Shown one piece after another: positions 35,548 to 48,232 of a stretch of DNA of 64,000 nt (positions within the stretch are counted from its first letter, which is position 1; every line of letters begins with the position of its first letter). The notes beneath the pieces were generated by a model. It did not search any database and was not told the origin of the DNA. It was given only the letters and a program-made list of their open reading frames with translations. Source of the DNA: Isoetes taiwanensis (taxonomy: Eukaryota > Streptophyta > Lycopodiopsida > Isoetales > Isoetaceae); NCBI GenBank assembly GCA_021234155.1, contig JAJEKV010000041.1, forward strand, positions 7,574,917 to 7,638,916. Direction: 5' to 3'. A program made the position numbers and the translations under genes.

Positions 35548-36639
35548 TCAAATTTCACATCCATATAAGACTACGCTCTGCCCAAGTGACTGAAAGAGTC
35601 TCACCTTAAGATTCCATGACCAAAAATGTGTTCTCCTACACATGCTCTGCAATCCATATAAAGCCCTTTGTCCACCATCAATTCGTTGTGTAATGCATGC
35701 ACTCCATCTATGATTCTTGCTAAATACAAAGCCTAAATATTTGTATGAATCACACATACTTACCACACTCCCCTTATATCTGAAGATGGGTTCTTGTTTA
35801 AGTGCTCCTACAGTCATATTGCTCGTTTTTTTGAGGTTCACATGCATACCTGTTTGATCACAAAAATCAGCCAACCCTTCCATGTGTTTTTGCATACGAT
35901 CCTTAGAGCGTGCAAAAATGACTACATCATCTGCATACATTAGCAACTGGATCACACATCCATGTATTGCCATTTCCCCTGGGCAATTCTTAAGCAACCA
36001 ATCCTCTAAACCATCAATAAAAATTCCAAACAATGTGGGGGATAGCGGACATCCCTGTTTGACCCCAAGATTACTTTCAACATGGTCCTGGATATCCAAT
36101 GAAAATGGTATAGATAATTGCACAAGCACTTTTTCATACAGAACTCGGACTGCATTTCTAAGCTCCTGAGGCACCTTCAACTTATCCAACCTTTCCCACA
36201 ATTGGTTACGTGGCACCTTATCAAATGCTTTTTTAAAGTCTACAAATGCCATGTAAACTGGTTTTTTAGTACCTTTAAAGATGTCAAATATAGTTTTTAA
36301 CACTAATAGATGGTCTAAAGTAGCCCTTCCTGCTCTAAAACCTGCTTGTGACTCGACACGCTTTTGATTGTGCTCTGCCCAAATACTTATCTTTTTTTCC
36401 AAGATAGTGGCAAAAGGCTTAGAAAATAGACTACTCACCATAATGGTTCGATAATTGTTTTTATCATGCCTCGCCCTACCTGTATATATGGGAACCACCC
36501 TGTTCCGATACCAATCAAGTGGAAACCCTTGTCTCATAGCCAATGTAAATATTTTTGCAACCAAAGGATGGATACAAGTACTTGCCCATTTTAGATGCTC
36601 TGCGCTTAATCCAAAGACATCATGTGCTTTATCATGCAA
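35548..36639 (-). pseudogene. LINE copy 2 ORF2: uninterrupted reverse transcriptase domain
   Basis: This is the best preserved RT in the window: about 360 codons without a stop. Landmarks in residue order are NRVVPIYTGR (47), SQAGFRAGRATLDHLLVLK (97), AFVDFKKAFDKVPRNQLWER (131, first catalytic Asp), LGVKQGCPLSPTLFGIFIDG (191), LLMYADDVVIF (232; YADD), and CDSYKYLGFVFSKNHRWSAC near the end. It closes with VVLYGCEI and a stop, after which the C-terminal domain is deleted. The endonuclease is absent by truncation. It cannot move by itself. Confidence 0.85.
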
Positions 36640-36714
36640 CCAAAGGATGGATACAAGTACTTGCCCATTTTAGATGCTCTGCGCTTAATCCAAAGACATC
36701 ATGTGCTTTATCAT
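36557..36714. repeat. 79-bp exact-looking tandem duplication inside LINE copy 2
   Basis: GCAACCAAAGGATGGATACA ... TGCTTTATCAT at 36557-36635 is repeated at 36636-36714. Copies 1 and 3 have the segment once, so it arose after insertion of copy 2. Confidence 0.92.
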
Positions 36715-36790
36715 TGCCGATCTCTGCCACCTCCTCTTCTGTAATGACCAGTCCTGACCTTATACTCCCTCCCTCAGCGGGAATGTCTGC

Positions 36791-39353
<2,563 letters not shown>

Positions 39354-39799
39354 GTTGGCCACATGCTGACTTAGAGATTACGAGAGACAATACGAGAGAA
39401 TACGAGAGATGAGAGATGGGGGAGAGATGGGAGAGATGGGTGAGAGTGGGAAAACCCAACTGACGACCTTGAGATGATTCGCCCTAACTAACGGTAGTTA
39501 GGGCGTTTTTGCCCACTAACCATAAAATTAGGCTTAATTTTCGCTGCCTGAAAAAACTGCCCGAAATGTTTCCCACACCGAAAACCAGGGGTGCCATTTC
39601 CTCTGCTTCTTGATCTTCAAGGCCGCCTAATTCTTGCAAAAGTATCCAATTTCTCGACGCAATTAGCCGATTACGATCCATGTATTCGTCAGATTTCGCA
39701 CCCATTTGCATTCTGTTTTTTGAGCATTCATACATTAAGTTTTGAACCTCAATTTCGTTTTCAAGTCTTCCTTATTCCCCTACAATTATTTGGATTCAG

Positions 39800-40978
39800 A
39801 TGTCTAAGGTCTCTCGATCTGCTTTGCCAGCAAGCAGCAAGCCTTTCGTGCCTCCTCGGGTTGAAAAAATGGCACCAAGAAGGACCCGGAAAATGACAGG
39901 CCAGATCTCCATGGATGTATATTTAGAGACAAATTCCGAGCCAATTCCATCTCCAAGACAACCAAAGGAAAGAAGATCCAAACGAGTATTGAGCGAAATT
40001 CAGGTATCCTTTGATATTGTGAGTGAATTTTTTGAATCCGAATCTGCTTTGGCTCTTGTTGTGCACGAGAAGGAAAATTCAAAAGTGATAGACACAAAGA
40101 ATAGAAAGTCTCCTGCGCAATGGACAGATCAAGGTGTCTCCACCTTCCTCAATCTCTTAAACGAGATGAAATTAGTAACCAATGGCACCCTCAACCTCTC
40201 TAACACACAATGGAGGGAAATTATGATCAAATTGCAGCCTATAGTTGGGGGTTTAGTGGAGCTGAGACAACTAAAGAACAAATGGGATAAGCTCCAAGCT
40301 AAATTCAAAGATGAGAAGGAGGCTTGTAGCCAGACGGGTTCTGAACCATCAACTTGGCAGTGGTATGACAGAATGGAAGAGGTGAAGTATGGTGTGACCT
40401 CAGATAATCCAATTCCAGGGGCTGGTGATGATGGCGAATTTGGGAATGAAGCTTTTGAGGCTGCAGACTTGCATACAAATTTCTCAGAATCATTCATGAA
40501 TGACACTTTCTTTGAAACTGTTGGAATTTGAAGACCACTTTGAAGATCCACCCAATTCAAATAATAATGTAAACACGGGAAATCCGAGCAGTCCAGTCAT
40601 GCCAGACATTCCAATCAATAGGACACCAACAGGAAACCAGACAGATTCTTCAAGTCCTAGATCAGCTGCATGTAACCAGCCTGGAGTTTGTGGAAAACAT
40701 ACAAGTAGAAAGAAGTCCAGGTTGCAAATAGATGAGGACATTGCAATGGGAATATCACATATGGCAAGCACATTTGGGGACACTGAGGTGAAGAAATTGG
40801 ATTTCCTGAAAGAAGAAAGTGCAAGAAAAATTGAGTTGGTTAGGGAATTGGAAACAATAAGATCTGCCAACAGTTTGAAAATTGCTGAGTCCATGGCTGT
40901 AATGAATCAAAGCATTTGTGAAATGACAAAGGAGACATTGCTCGAAATTGCTAAACTGGCTGCCAAGAACAAGGACTA
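39800..40978 (+). pseudogene. Harbinger Myb/SANT-like DNA-binding protein (one frameshift)
   Basis: In PIF/Harbinger the Myb-like partner brings transposase to the nucleus and the element ends. From the ATG at 39800, residues 106-190 form a Myb/SANT-like domain of the plant Myb_DNA-bind_3 type with Trp at 108, 138 and 162 (AQWTDQGVSTFLNLLNEMKL, QLKNKWDKLQAKFK, TWQWYDRMEEVKYG). A basic N-terminal segment (MAPRRTRKM, KERRSKRV) may be a nuclear signal. The frame shifts near 40510-40530. The second part (to 40978) has SRKKSRLQIDEDIAMGISHM and a helical, coiled-coil-like tail (ESARKIELVRELETIRSANS). The related copy at 44400-45590 keeps one frame across the shift site, so this is a frameshift or sequencing indel rather than an intron. 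Confidence 0.75.
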
Positions 40979-41175
40979 AAGGTTCGTTTTCAGTTTTCTG
41001 CTTTTTAGAAATTCTATTTTGAAACTGTCTCAAACCCACTAGTATTCCTAAATATTGAATGAATTGTACTGCCCTATTTCTTTAGTATTAATTATTGTCT
41101 TCTAGTCACAATCACCCAAATTCGTAAGGGCTATTTAAGCTTTCTGAATTCCTTGCATGCAAGCCGCTCCAAAAC

Positions 41176-41727
41176 ATGGAGAGAATCGTGAACTGCCCTC
41201 GTTCTCCAAGCTTGAGCTCATCTTCGTCTTCCTCCGCGACCTCTTCCTCTTTCTTGACTCCAGATTCTACTTCTTCTTCTTCCAGTGAGGTTCCATATTA
41301 TTCTGATCATGACTCATGGCCTACTTCTAGTGAGGAAATTCTTCCTGACAGTAGTGCGGAAGAGCAACAGTTCAGTGATCATCCAGTTAGCTTGGAAAAC
41401 ATTTTTCAAGAGAACCAGGTTTCAGATGAAGACTCTTCTGACGAGCAAGAAGAAAGCCAGTACTCCTCCCCCTTGGTCCAGGTTGCAAACCCTGAAGTAG
41501 AAATCATCTCTCACAAGGTTATCCATTGCAGCTTCTCCAAGAAGACCATTGCAGCTTTTTTGGAAATGGAGGTGAGTATAGAAGATGAGGTTTTGGAATG
41601 GGCAGCAAATTCTGCTAATAACCGGACAGGCCATATGGAATGTGTCTACATTAGGCTCCAAGAAAAATGGTGCCTCCATGAAATACGTAGTGTAAGCTTT
41701 CAGTATGAGCTGTGTCCCCGGCTTTGA
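41176..41727 (+). CDS. Unrecognised acidic, serine-rich ORF within Harbinger element
   Basis: A clean 183-codon frame starts at the ATG at 41176, about 200 bp after the Myb gene on the same strand. Residues 9-40 are almost only Ser, with Thr (LSSSSSSSATSSSFLTPDST). Residues 45-105 are acidic (Asp/Glu/Ser), and residues 110-183 look like a folded domain with hydrophobic periodicity (VIHCSFSKKTIAAFLEMEVS, EDEVLEWAANSAN, CVYIRLQEKWCLHEIRSVSF). I do not recognise the family. It could be a third transposon gene, an acquired host exon or a chance frame. Its length and composition argue against chance. Confidence 0.5.
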   Translation: MERIVNCPRSPSLSSSSSSSATSSSFLTPDSTSSSSSEVPYYSDHDSWPTSSEEILPDSSAEEQQFSDHPVSLENIFQENQVSDEDSSDEQEESQYSSPLVQVANPEVEIISHKVIHCSFSKKTIAAFLEMEVSIEDEVLEWAANSANNRTGHMECVYIRLQEKWCLHEIRSVSFQYELCPRL

Positions 41728-42307
41728 GAGAAAAAAATTACGATTTGCCTCACTTTATTTTTTTGTTGTTCATTTTCTTTTTGTAACAGGCTTTTGGTAT
41801 CTATAAAATGGCATGCATGCCATTTTTTTGCTCATGTGATTGCTCGGGATCTGACAGATGAAAAAAAATGTGTCCATCTATTCATGCAGATTTCCTATGA
41901 TCATTGGAAGGCGTGCAGTTTTTTTATTTTGGATAGTGAAGTCATTTGACTCACTCAGATTGTAACAGGCAGCTCTGATGCTGAACTATTTTGAACAGGG
42001 CATTATATGCCTATGTAATCTTGTCTTATGAATACAAACTTGGTTTATCATACTTGTTCCTGTACTCTTGATTTCTTTTAGTCTTGTTTGTTCTTTAATG
42101 TGAAGTCATTTGACTCACAATGTCTGTAACAGGCTGCTCAGTATTTTTAGTGAAATGTTTTGTAGCTCTAAACTATATGTTGGAAACTTAGCTCTAAACT
42201 TATTTATTTTTTCATCATTATGTAAAAAATGCATGACAAAGAATTAAAGAGGTCAAATCGAATAGAATTGAATTATGGATTTAATTTTTATTGTCTACAA
42301 AAACCAT

Positions 42308-43606
42308 TCAAAGGATCACATGTCCATCCAGATTCTCAAATAACACGTGCCTCATTTGATCACCTTGTTTTTTCAAGGACCTGTTCATGGCTTCTGTTTC
42401 ATAGTAATATATTGGTGGAGGATCATCTTCAATTGGCAGCATGTCCCAGCCCTTGTCTTCCATTATACAAAAGTTCCAAAGAACACAACATGCATGTATG
42501 ATCTTGGAGGCTTTGGCAACATGTACGGGCAAGTGTTTCAGAATTCTGAATTTTTCCTTGACAATGCCAAATCCATTTTCTACACACACTCTGCCCCTAC
42601 AAATCCTTTTGTTAAACTTATCATATGCACCCTGATTTTGAGGAAAGACTTTAAGGAGAAAGGGCCTGCTAGAATATGCTGAATCATCTAATAGTAGTGG
42701 TGGAATAGTTACCTGAACCTCTTGGTCAGTAGGCTGCCCCTTCTTCAGTTTTTTGCCACTCAAAGTCACCACTGGTTCTTGCAAAATTTGTTTGGAAGCA
42801 ATTTTATTATATATGGAGCTCTTCTTGAACTGGTTGGAATCATGGACTGAAGCTGTTCTTGTTAAACAAACATTTATGAACATTCTGCTATGTGTCACAA
42901 TTCCTTGCATGAGACATGAGTGCCTCTTATGTGTGCTGTAATAGTCATCCCCATTATCCTTTTTTTTTTTTTGTTTCCTCCATAAAAAAATATGGGAACC
43001 GTCAACTGCACCATATATATTGGGCAACCCAGTTGCATCATGGAATTCCTTAATACACTGAGTTAATCTTGCTCCTGTAGGCATAGCAACAAACCGTTTG
43101 TACAACATTACCTTCGAGGCCAATACAAGAGTGACTTTCTTGGTATATTTTTGGACTGTTGCTTTCCCAACATAAAATCTCTGTCCCACATGTAAGGGCA
43201 TATCCCCATGTGCTAGAAAATACAGAACCATAGCAACTGCTTTCCTTGGATCAACAGGGGGCCTTACTTTAATCCCGGGCCTGACGAGATAAGGCACAAT
43301 TAAACCTACCAGTCTCTCAAATGTGGCCCTTTTCATCCTGTAAAATTGGTTCCACATATCGTCTTCAAAGGATGGCAGATAATTCCAAGCATGGTTATCG
43401 ATATTATCCCACTGTGTTCTTTGCCTTGGAGCAATCCAAAATCTTCTTGGTGGTCTTCTAACCCTTCATCATCGAACAGGGTCATTGGGTCTTCGAGCTC
43501 GTTGAGCGCAAGAAGCTGCAAACAGTATCTCTGGAATGCAAATCCAAGTGTGAAGGCCCGAAAAAGCATGGCAATCATGCCAAGAATGACCGGATCCATG
43601 GTTTAG
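42308..43606 (-). pseudogene. PIF/Harbinger transposase (HARBI1-type DDE nuclease)
   Basis: The enzyme cuts and joins transposon ends. The main frame (43357-42308, 349 residues from its first Met) carries the helix-turn-helix-like region VYLFLAHGDMPLHVGQRFYV-like (about residues 42-63) and the DDE_4 nuclease: YGAVDGSHIFLW (D119), TASVHDSNQF (D173), LLLDDSAYSSRPFLLKVFPQ (D225) and RVCVENGFGIVKEKFRILKH (E260). All catalytic acids are present. The frame extends upstream of that Met through RRFWIAPRQRTQWDNIDNHA to about 43450. There it meets a stop, while the N-terminal part (43606-43440, MDPVILGMIAMLFRAF, DPMTLFDDEGLEDHQED) lies in another frame. One shift thus separates the N-terminus from an otherwise full-length nuclease. 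It is convergent with the Myb gene. Confidence 0.85.
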
Positions 43607-43926
43607 CGGCCGGAATTGAAAGCGTAGAGAGGCAAAACTAGAAATGAAATATCCCACATAGACTGTCGAACCAAGAAAAAAACAGACTTGAATATCCCAC
43701 AAATTAGCGCCCGAATGGAACGTTACGCTTGAATTATCCCACAAAGAGTTCGTCGGCCGGAATGAATGCAGGATCGAAAATCCGGCAAACAGCAAAAATT
43801 GTGCCCATAACCGAGGCTGTTAAGCTTTGAGAGACAATCGTCTCTCCTCTCCTCCCAAAAAAATACGTACATTTAGGGGAGGAGCCGTATGTGACAAGAG
43901 ATGGATTTTTTTACAAGCATGTGGCC

Positions 43927-43929
<3 letters not shown>

Positions 43930-44016
<87 letters not shown>
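43930..44016. repeat. (GA)n microsatellite between two Harbinger-type ends
   Basis: About 43 GA units. GGCCGAC of the first element ends directly before it, and GGCGTTGGCCATGTG, the left end of the second element, starts directly after it. Confidence 0.97.
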
Positions 44017-44019
<3 letters not shown>

Positions 44020-45600
44020 TTGGCCATGTGACTGATGAGAAATAGTGGGAGATCATGCGAGAGATGAAATGGGAAGAGAGTCCACGAGAGATCGTGGACT
44101 CTCGCATTAAGAGAAATTCACCTCTAACCGTTGTTAGGGGCATTTCCATTACCTCAATGGCCATTAAGGATAACCGCCCGTAAAATTTTTGGAGACAAGT
44201 TTTGGAGGCCAAAAATAACGAGATTAATTCCAGCCCCTGTTCAAGGTGAGTGGGCTCCAAAAGTTGATGATTCAAATTATTCCCTCTAAGCATTGTAATC
44301 ACGTCCATTGACAATCCAGTAAGTACTTGTAGAATTATTTGGTAATAGCCACTTTCTTATCGACTTGGTGAGTCCATTGTTGCTTCATAAATCAGGCTGA
44401 ACATGCTCAAGATCATGACAAAGGCAACCAGATCCTCCTTGCCAGTTGCTTCGAAGCCTTTCATTCCACCAAGGACCGAAAAAAAATGGCTCCAAGAAGA
44501 GGCAAGAGGATGACTGGATCATTTTTCCAATCTGTTGCAATTGAAATAAATTTTGAGCCTTTTAGGGTTTCGAATTGCAGTCTCATAGGAAGGAAAAGGG
44601 ATCAGCCAGAAGATAAATTACATGAGGTACAATCCGAGCCCCTCTGAATGATTTGGCCATGATTGTGCACAAAAGCGGTTCTGTTTCTCTTAACGGGACC
44701 AAACAGAGGAAACCACCTGTACATTGGTCGGACAACGCAATTTCTATCATGCTTGCACAGATGAAGGATTATAAGGTGCATAATAATGGAAGTATTAATC
44801 TTTCTTCAAGCTAATGGAGAGAGATTATGATCAAATTGCAAGCCACAGTTCATGGTCTGGAAGAATTGAGGCAACTGAGAAATAAATGGGATAAACTGTA
44901 AATAAAATTTAGAAATGAAAAAGAAGCATCTGATAGAACAGGTTCTGAGCCATTTACTTGGCCATGGTTTTATGTGATGGAGGAGCTTAAGCATGAAGTA
45001 ACTAATGAAAGGGACATTTCTGGTGCAGGAGATGATGGGGAATTTGGAGCAGAGGCATTTGAGGATGCTGGAATGTACCCAAACACATTTATGTCTGATG
45101 CTTTCCATGAGACAATTGGAACGAATGCATCTTTTGTGGAAGAAGAGTTTACAAACCTTGCAGAGGACAATCCTATTAGCCTTGTTGTTAATGAAAGAAA
45201 CAAGCAAAGATAACTCAAGTGGCCTGGAAAAAAAATTCAAGCAAAGACACTCCAAGTACATGCAACCCTTCTGATATCAGTCCTAGGTCTGCTGTATGCA
45301 ATCAGCCTGGTGTTAGTGGTAAGGTGACAACCAAAAAAAGATTTTGATTTCACATAGATGAAGACATAGCAACTGGGATTTCTAACATGGCTAATAGTTT
45401 TGGAGAGAATGAGAAAAGGAAGCTTCATGAAAGAAGAACCCATTAAGAAACAGGAACGGATCAAAAAATTGGAGTCTGTGAGATCAGCCAACACTTTAAA
45501 AATTGCTCGATCCATGGCCACTACGACAGAAAGCATCTGCCAGATGATAAAGGGCACTCTCCTGGAGATTGCAAAGCTTGTTGCATAGAAATAGACTAAC
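44017..45600 (+). mobile_element. Second, decayed Harbinger-type element (left part)
   Basis: Starts with GGCGTTGGCCATGTG like the first element. At about 44125 it has CCTCTAACCGTTGTTAGGGG, the counterpart of the first element's 39483 segment. It then carries a decayed Myb-like gene. No transposase and no right end are seen before 47448. A palindrome TCCACGAGAGATCGTGGA lies near 44080. Confidence 0.6.
44399..45588 (+). pseudogene. Second Harbinger Myb/SANT-like gene, heavily broken
   Basis: It follows the first Myb gene along its length. TKATRSSLPVASKPFIPPRT (about 44418) matches that gene's start. KGTFLV / ERDISGAGDDGEFGAEAFED (about 45006-45068) matches its GAGDDGEFGNEAFEAAD. FMSDAFHETIGTNASF (about 45090) corresponds to the frameshift region, and ERIKKLESVRSANTLKIARS (about 45450) matches its tail. 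Stops and shifts in the Myb domain itself remove any DNA-binding function. It is useful as an outgroup for judging which breaks in the first copy are real. Confidence 0.7.
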
Positions 45601-47448
45601 TAATCTCAATTTCTAAGGTACTCTTCTGAATTCCTTTTTTGTGTTGTTGCTATTTGGTTCTTCTGCAAGTTAGTTAGGATTTGACTTTCTTATTCTACTA
45701 CTGGAAACTTGTCATTGGAAGTGGTCAATGATTGACCCCTTCAATTTTGGGGTTGAGCCAATAAGACACTTAATCTTAGATAGGATCTATACCAATGGGA
45801 AGGAATTTTAATGAAAAGGGCAGTAATATTCCTTTGTCCAAAATCTAAAGCCAAAAAGATATCGTAGGTAGTCTCTTGAAATTCCATAATTGTGCCTCGA
45901 TTCTTGTGCTTCCAAATTCATTACAAGTTTTGCATAATGTCAAGGCTTAAGTTGCTGGCCCGACGACATTTTTCTGTAATTTCTTCAAGCTCCTTCCAGT
46001 GAAGATTTGGTTATGGTAGTTGCAGCAAGTTCCTGCTCCAGCAGCCTAACTGTAGAGTCGGACAAAGTAGAATCCAGTATAGGAGTTTCCATGCTAGTGT
46101 AAGCCAAATGTGATTCTCGACTACTGGACTATGGAGGATGTGATTGTTGAACCTACTCGTTGCATGTGTAGAGCAAGCTCCCTTCAAGCAGAGAACACAC
46201 GTAGAGCTTGTGCGCGTGAATCATTATAAGAGGTGGTGCCCTTAGGAGGTTAAAATCTCAAGAGTTGAATGTGAGAACTGCCCTGCTTGACGTCTTCTTC
46301 GGCTCCTTGCTTCTAAAAACCTGCTTTCTTCTGGCTTACTTTCTTTTCTTTTTTTTATTGTTCTTACTCTCCCCCTTTTTTTTTTACATGTATGATATGA
46401 GACTGCTAAATGGCTTGTATAGAATCAGACCAATAAAAAATGGTCTTTTGTAATGCCATACTTGTTAATACATAATAATGTTGCCGAAACATGTACTTTC
46501 ACTTAAATCTTCTTTTCTTCCTAATGGCTCTGTAAATATATTTCTAATAGGTTTGAAAGCCGACTCAAGTTTGCTGGAAAGAACAATTGAAGTTGGCTTC
46601 TCAGTTTTTAGGGATGTCTGTGGCAGATTTATGTTAATGAATGTAATGGTGTAAAACATTTTTTCCTGTCAGCATGCATCGGATGTTGATAACATTGATG
46701 CAATGCTCATCTTTGAGCTTATTACTTGTTAATACATTTCATATCTGCAATATATTTCTTTAGCATACATTTTATATCTGTGAATACATTTCTTCAATGC
46801 CTATGCATTATGTAATATCTGCTAATGTAATCTATTCTGTTAATCTATTATGATGTACTTTGTTAAGTTTGTATTCTTTTTCATAAAACATAGCACAACC
46901 TATTCACAAACTACAACATAACCTGTCACAAAGCACAACATTAAATTGTTCACAAAGCAGATCAAAAATCTGTTCACAAAACACAGTCATAACCTGTTCA
47001 CAAATTACAGCAACAACCTGTGAAATGATTTGTAATCTATTATATGAATCCAATATCTTACATTCAATATGCAATCAGTTAATGTTATATGAACTCAAAT
47101 GTATGTAAAGTATACTCGATTTCATTGTCATACTTTACTCAAGAAATTGAGCATTCTGTTATAGCAGGTTTGACTTCCATTGATCAAAATTTGACTTTGA
47201 TTCAAATGTTTATATCTCCAATACCATTTACCTGAATTCAATGAAGTTTTCGAATATAAATCCAGACAATAATCTACGTTTAGATTGCACAAGAAATTCT
47301 GCAAGATCATAGTTTTGGAGCCGAGATTAAATTGAATTATAGCAGTTCTTTCCACAATTAGAAAAGCTTCAGACATTTTATAATGTGAAAAAAGAAAGAA
47401 TTTAAATTGCTAAATGAATCAAAGAATCAACGTACAGTTCTGCAGATC
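45601..47448. other. AT-rich intergenic region
   Basis: No gene is seen. 46890-47030 has a loose array of CACAAA / AACCTGTTCACAAA units (about six). The right end of the second Harbinger element should be here if it is not truncated. Confidence 0.5.
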
Positions 47449-48232
47449 AATATTAAACCAGATCAATATTAAAGAGGCAGATCAGCCCAAGACTTCTTTC
47501 ATCACACCTTTGGGAACTTTTGCAATGAGAAGGATGCCCTTGGACTTACGGATGCATCAGCTAGATTTCAAAGAGCAATGGACACTATTTTCAAGGATAT
47601 GCCTCCCACATCATTTCGAGTTTCCTTAGATGACTTGTGTTTGAGCACTTCTAGCAAGGATCATTTTGCTTATCTCACTAAATTATTTGCTATGTGCAGA
47701 AAAGGAGGTGTGAGCCTAAATCCTAAGAAGTGTGTCTTTTTGTGCTCAAAAGGGGATTTGTTAGGACTCGAAGTCTCCACCAAGGGCATACAAGTTGCTG
47801 CAAACAAGATTGAAGCCTTGAAGAAACTTGCCCCTCCAAAAACGCTCAAACAAGTTAAGAGCTTCCTAGCTATGACCAGTTTTCTAAGGATGTATGTTCC
47901 TCACTTCTCACATACTATTAGTCCTATTTCCAACCTCACAAAGGTGGGGAAGTTTACAAAAAATGAGAGCAAATACATGTTAGTGGATTGGAATGAAACT
48001 TATCAAGAATCCTTTGATAAAATTATAGATGACATATGTCAATCTACCTTACTAAAACCTCCAGACTTTGAGAAGCCTTTCCAAGCTTACATTAGTGTTA
48101 CAAAAAAAGCCATAGGTTTGGCATTGCTTCAAGATGACAGAATTATCTCTTTTACATGCAAAATGTGGTCTGATAGTGAGCTTAGATACCTCAGGCTTGA
48201 GAAGAGTGCAACAACCTTGATGTTCATGATAG
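47449..48232 (+). mobile_element. Outer Ty3-type element, left part (RT and RNase H)
   Basis: The plus-strand remnant begins in mid-RT (EADQPKTSFITPLGTFAMRR), has a one-base loss near 47544, and continues MDTIFKDMPPTSFRVSLDDL with the catalytic Tyr replaced by Ser (SLDD). It then reads GGVSLNPKKCVFLCSKGDLL, KSFLAMTSFLRMYVPHF and the RNase H start (FQAYISVTKKAIGLALLQDD). It stops at ATTLMFMI, exactly where the inner element is inserted. The same protein continues at 60597. It is a diverged relative of the inner element. Everything upstream of RT is missing. Confidence 0.88.

Noticed and set aside
41940-42140. Repeated GTGAAGTCATTTGACTCA as Harbinger terminal repeat
   Set aside because: It lies inside the element between convergent genes, in direct orientation; it is a local duplication only.
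46890-47030. Loose CACAAA repeats resembling a CRISPR array
   Set aside because: Units and spacers are irregular and short; the window is plant nuclear DNA.
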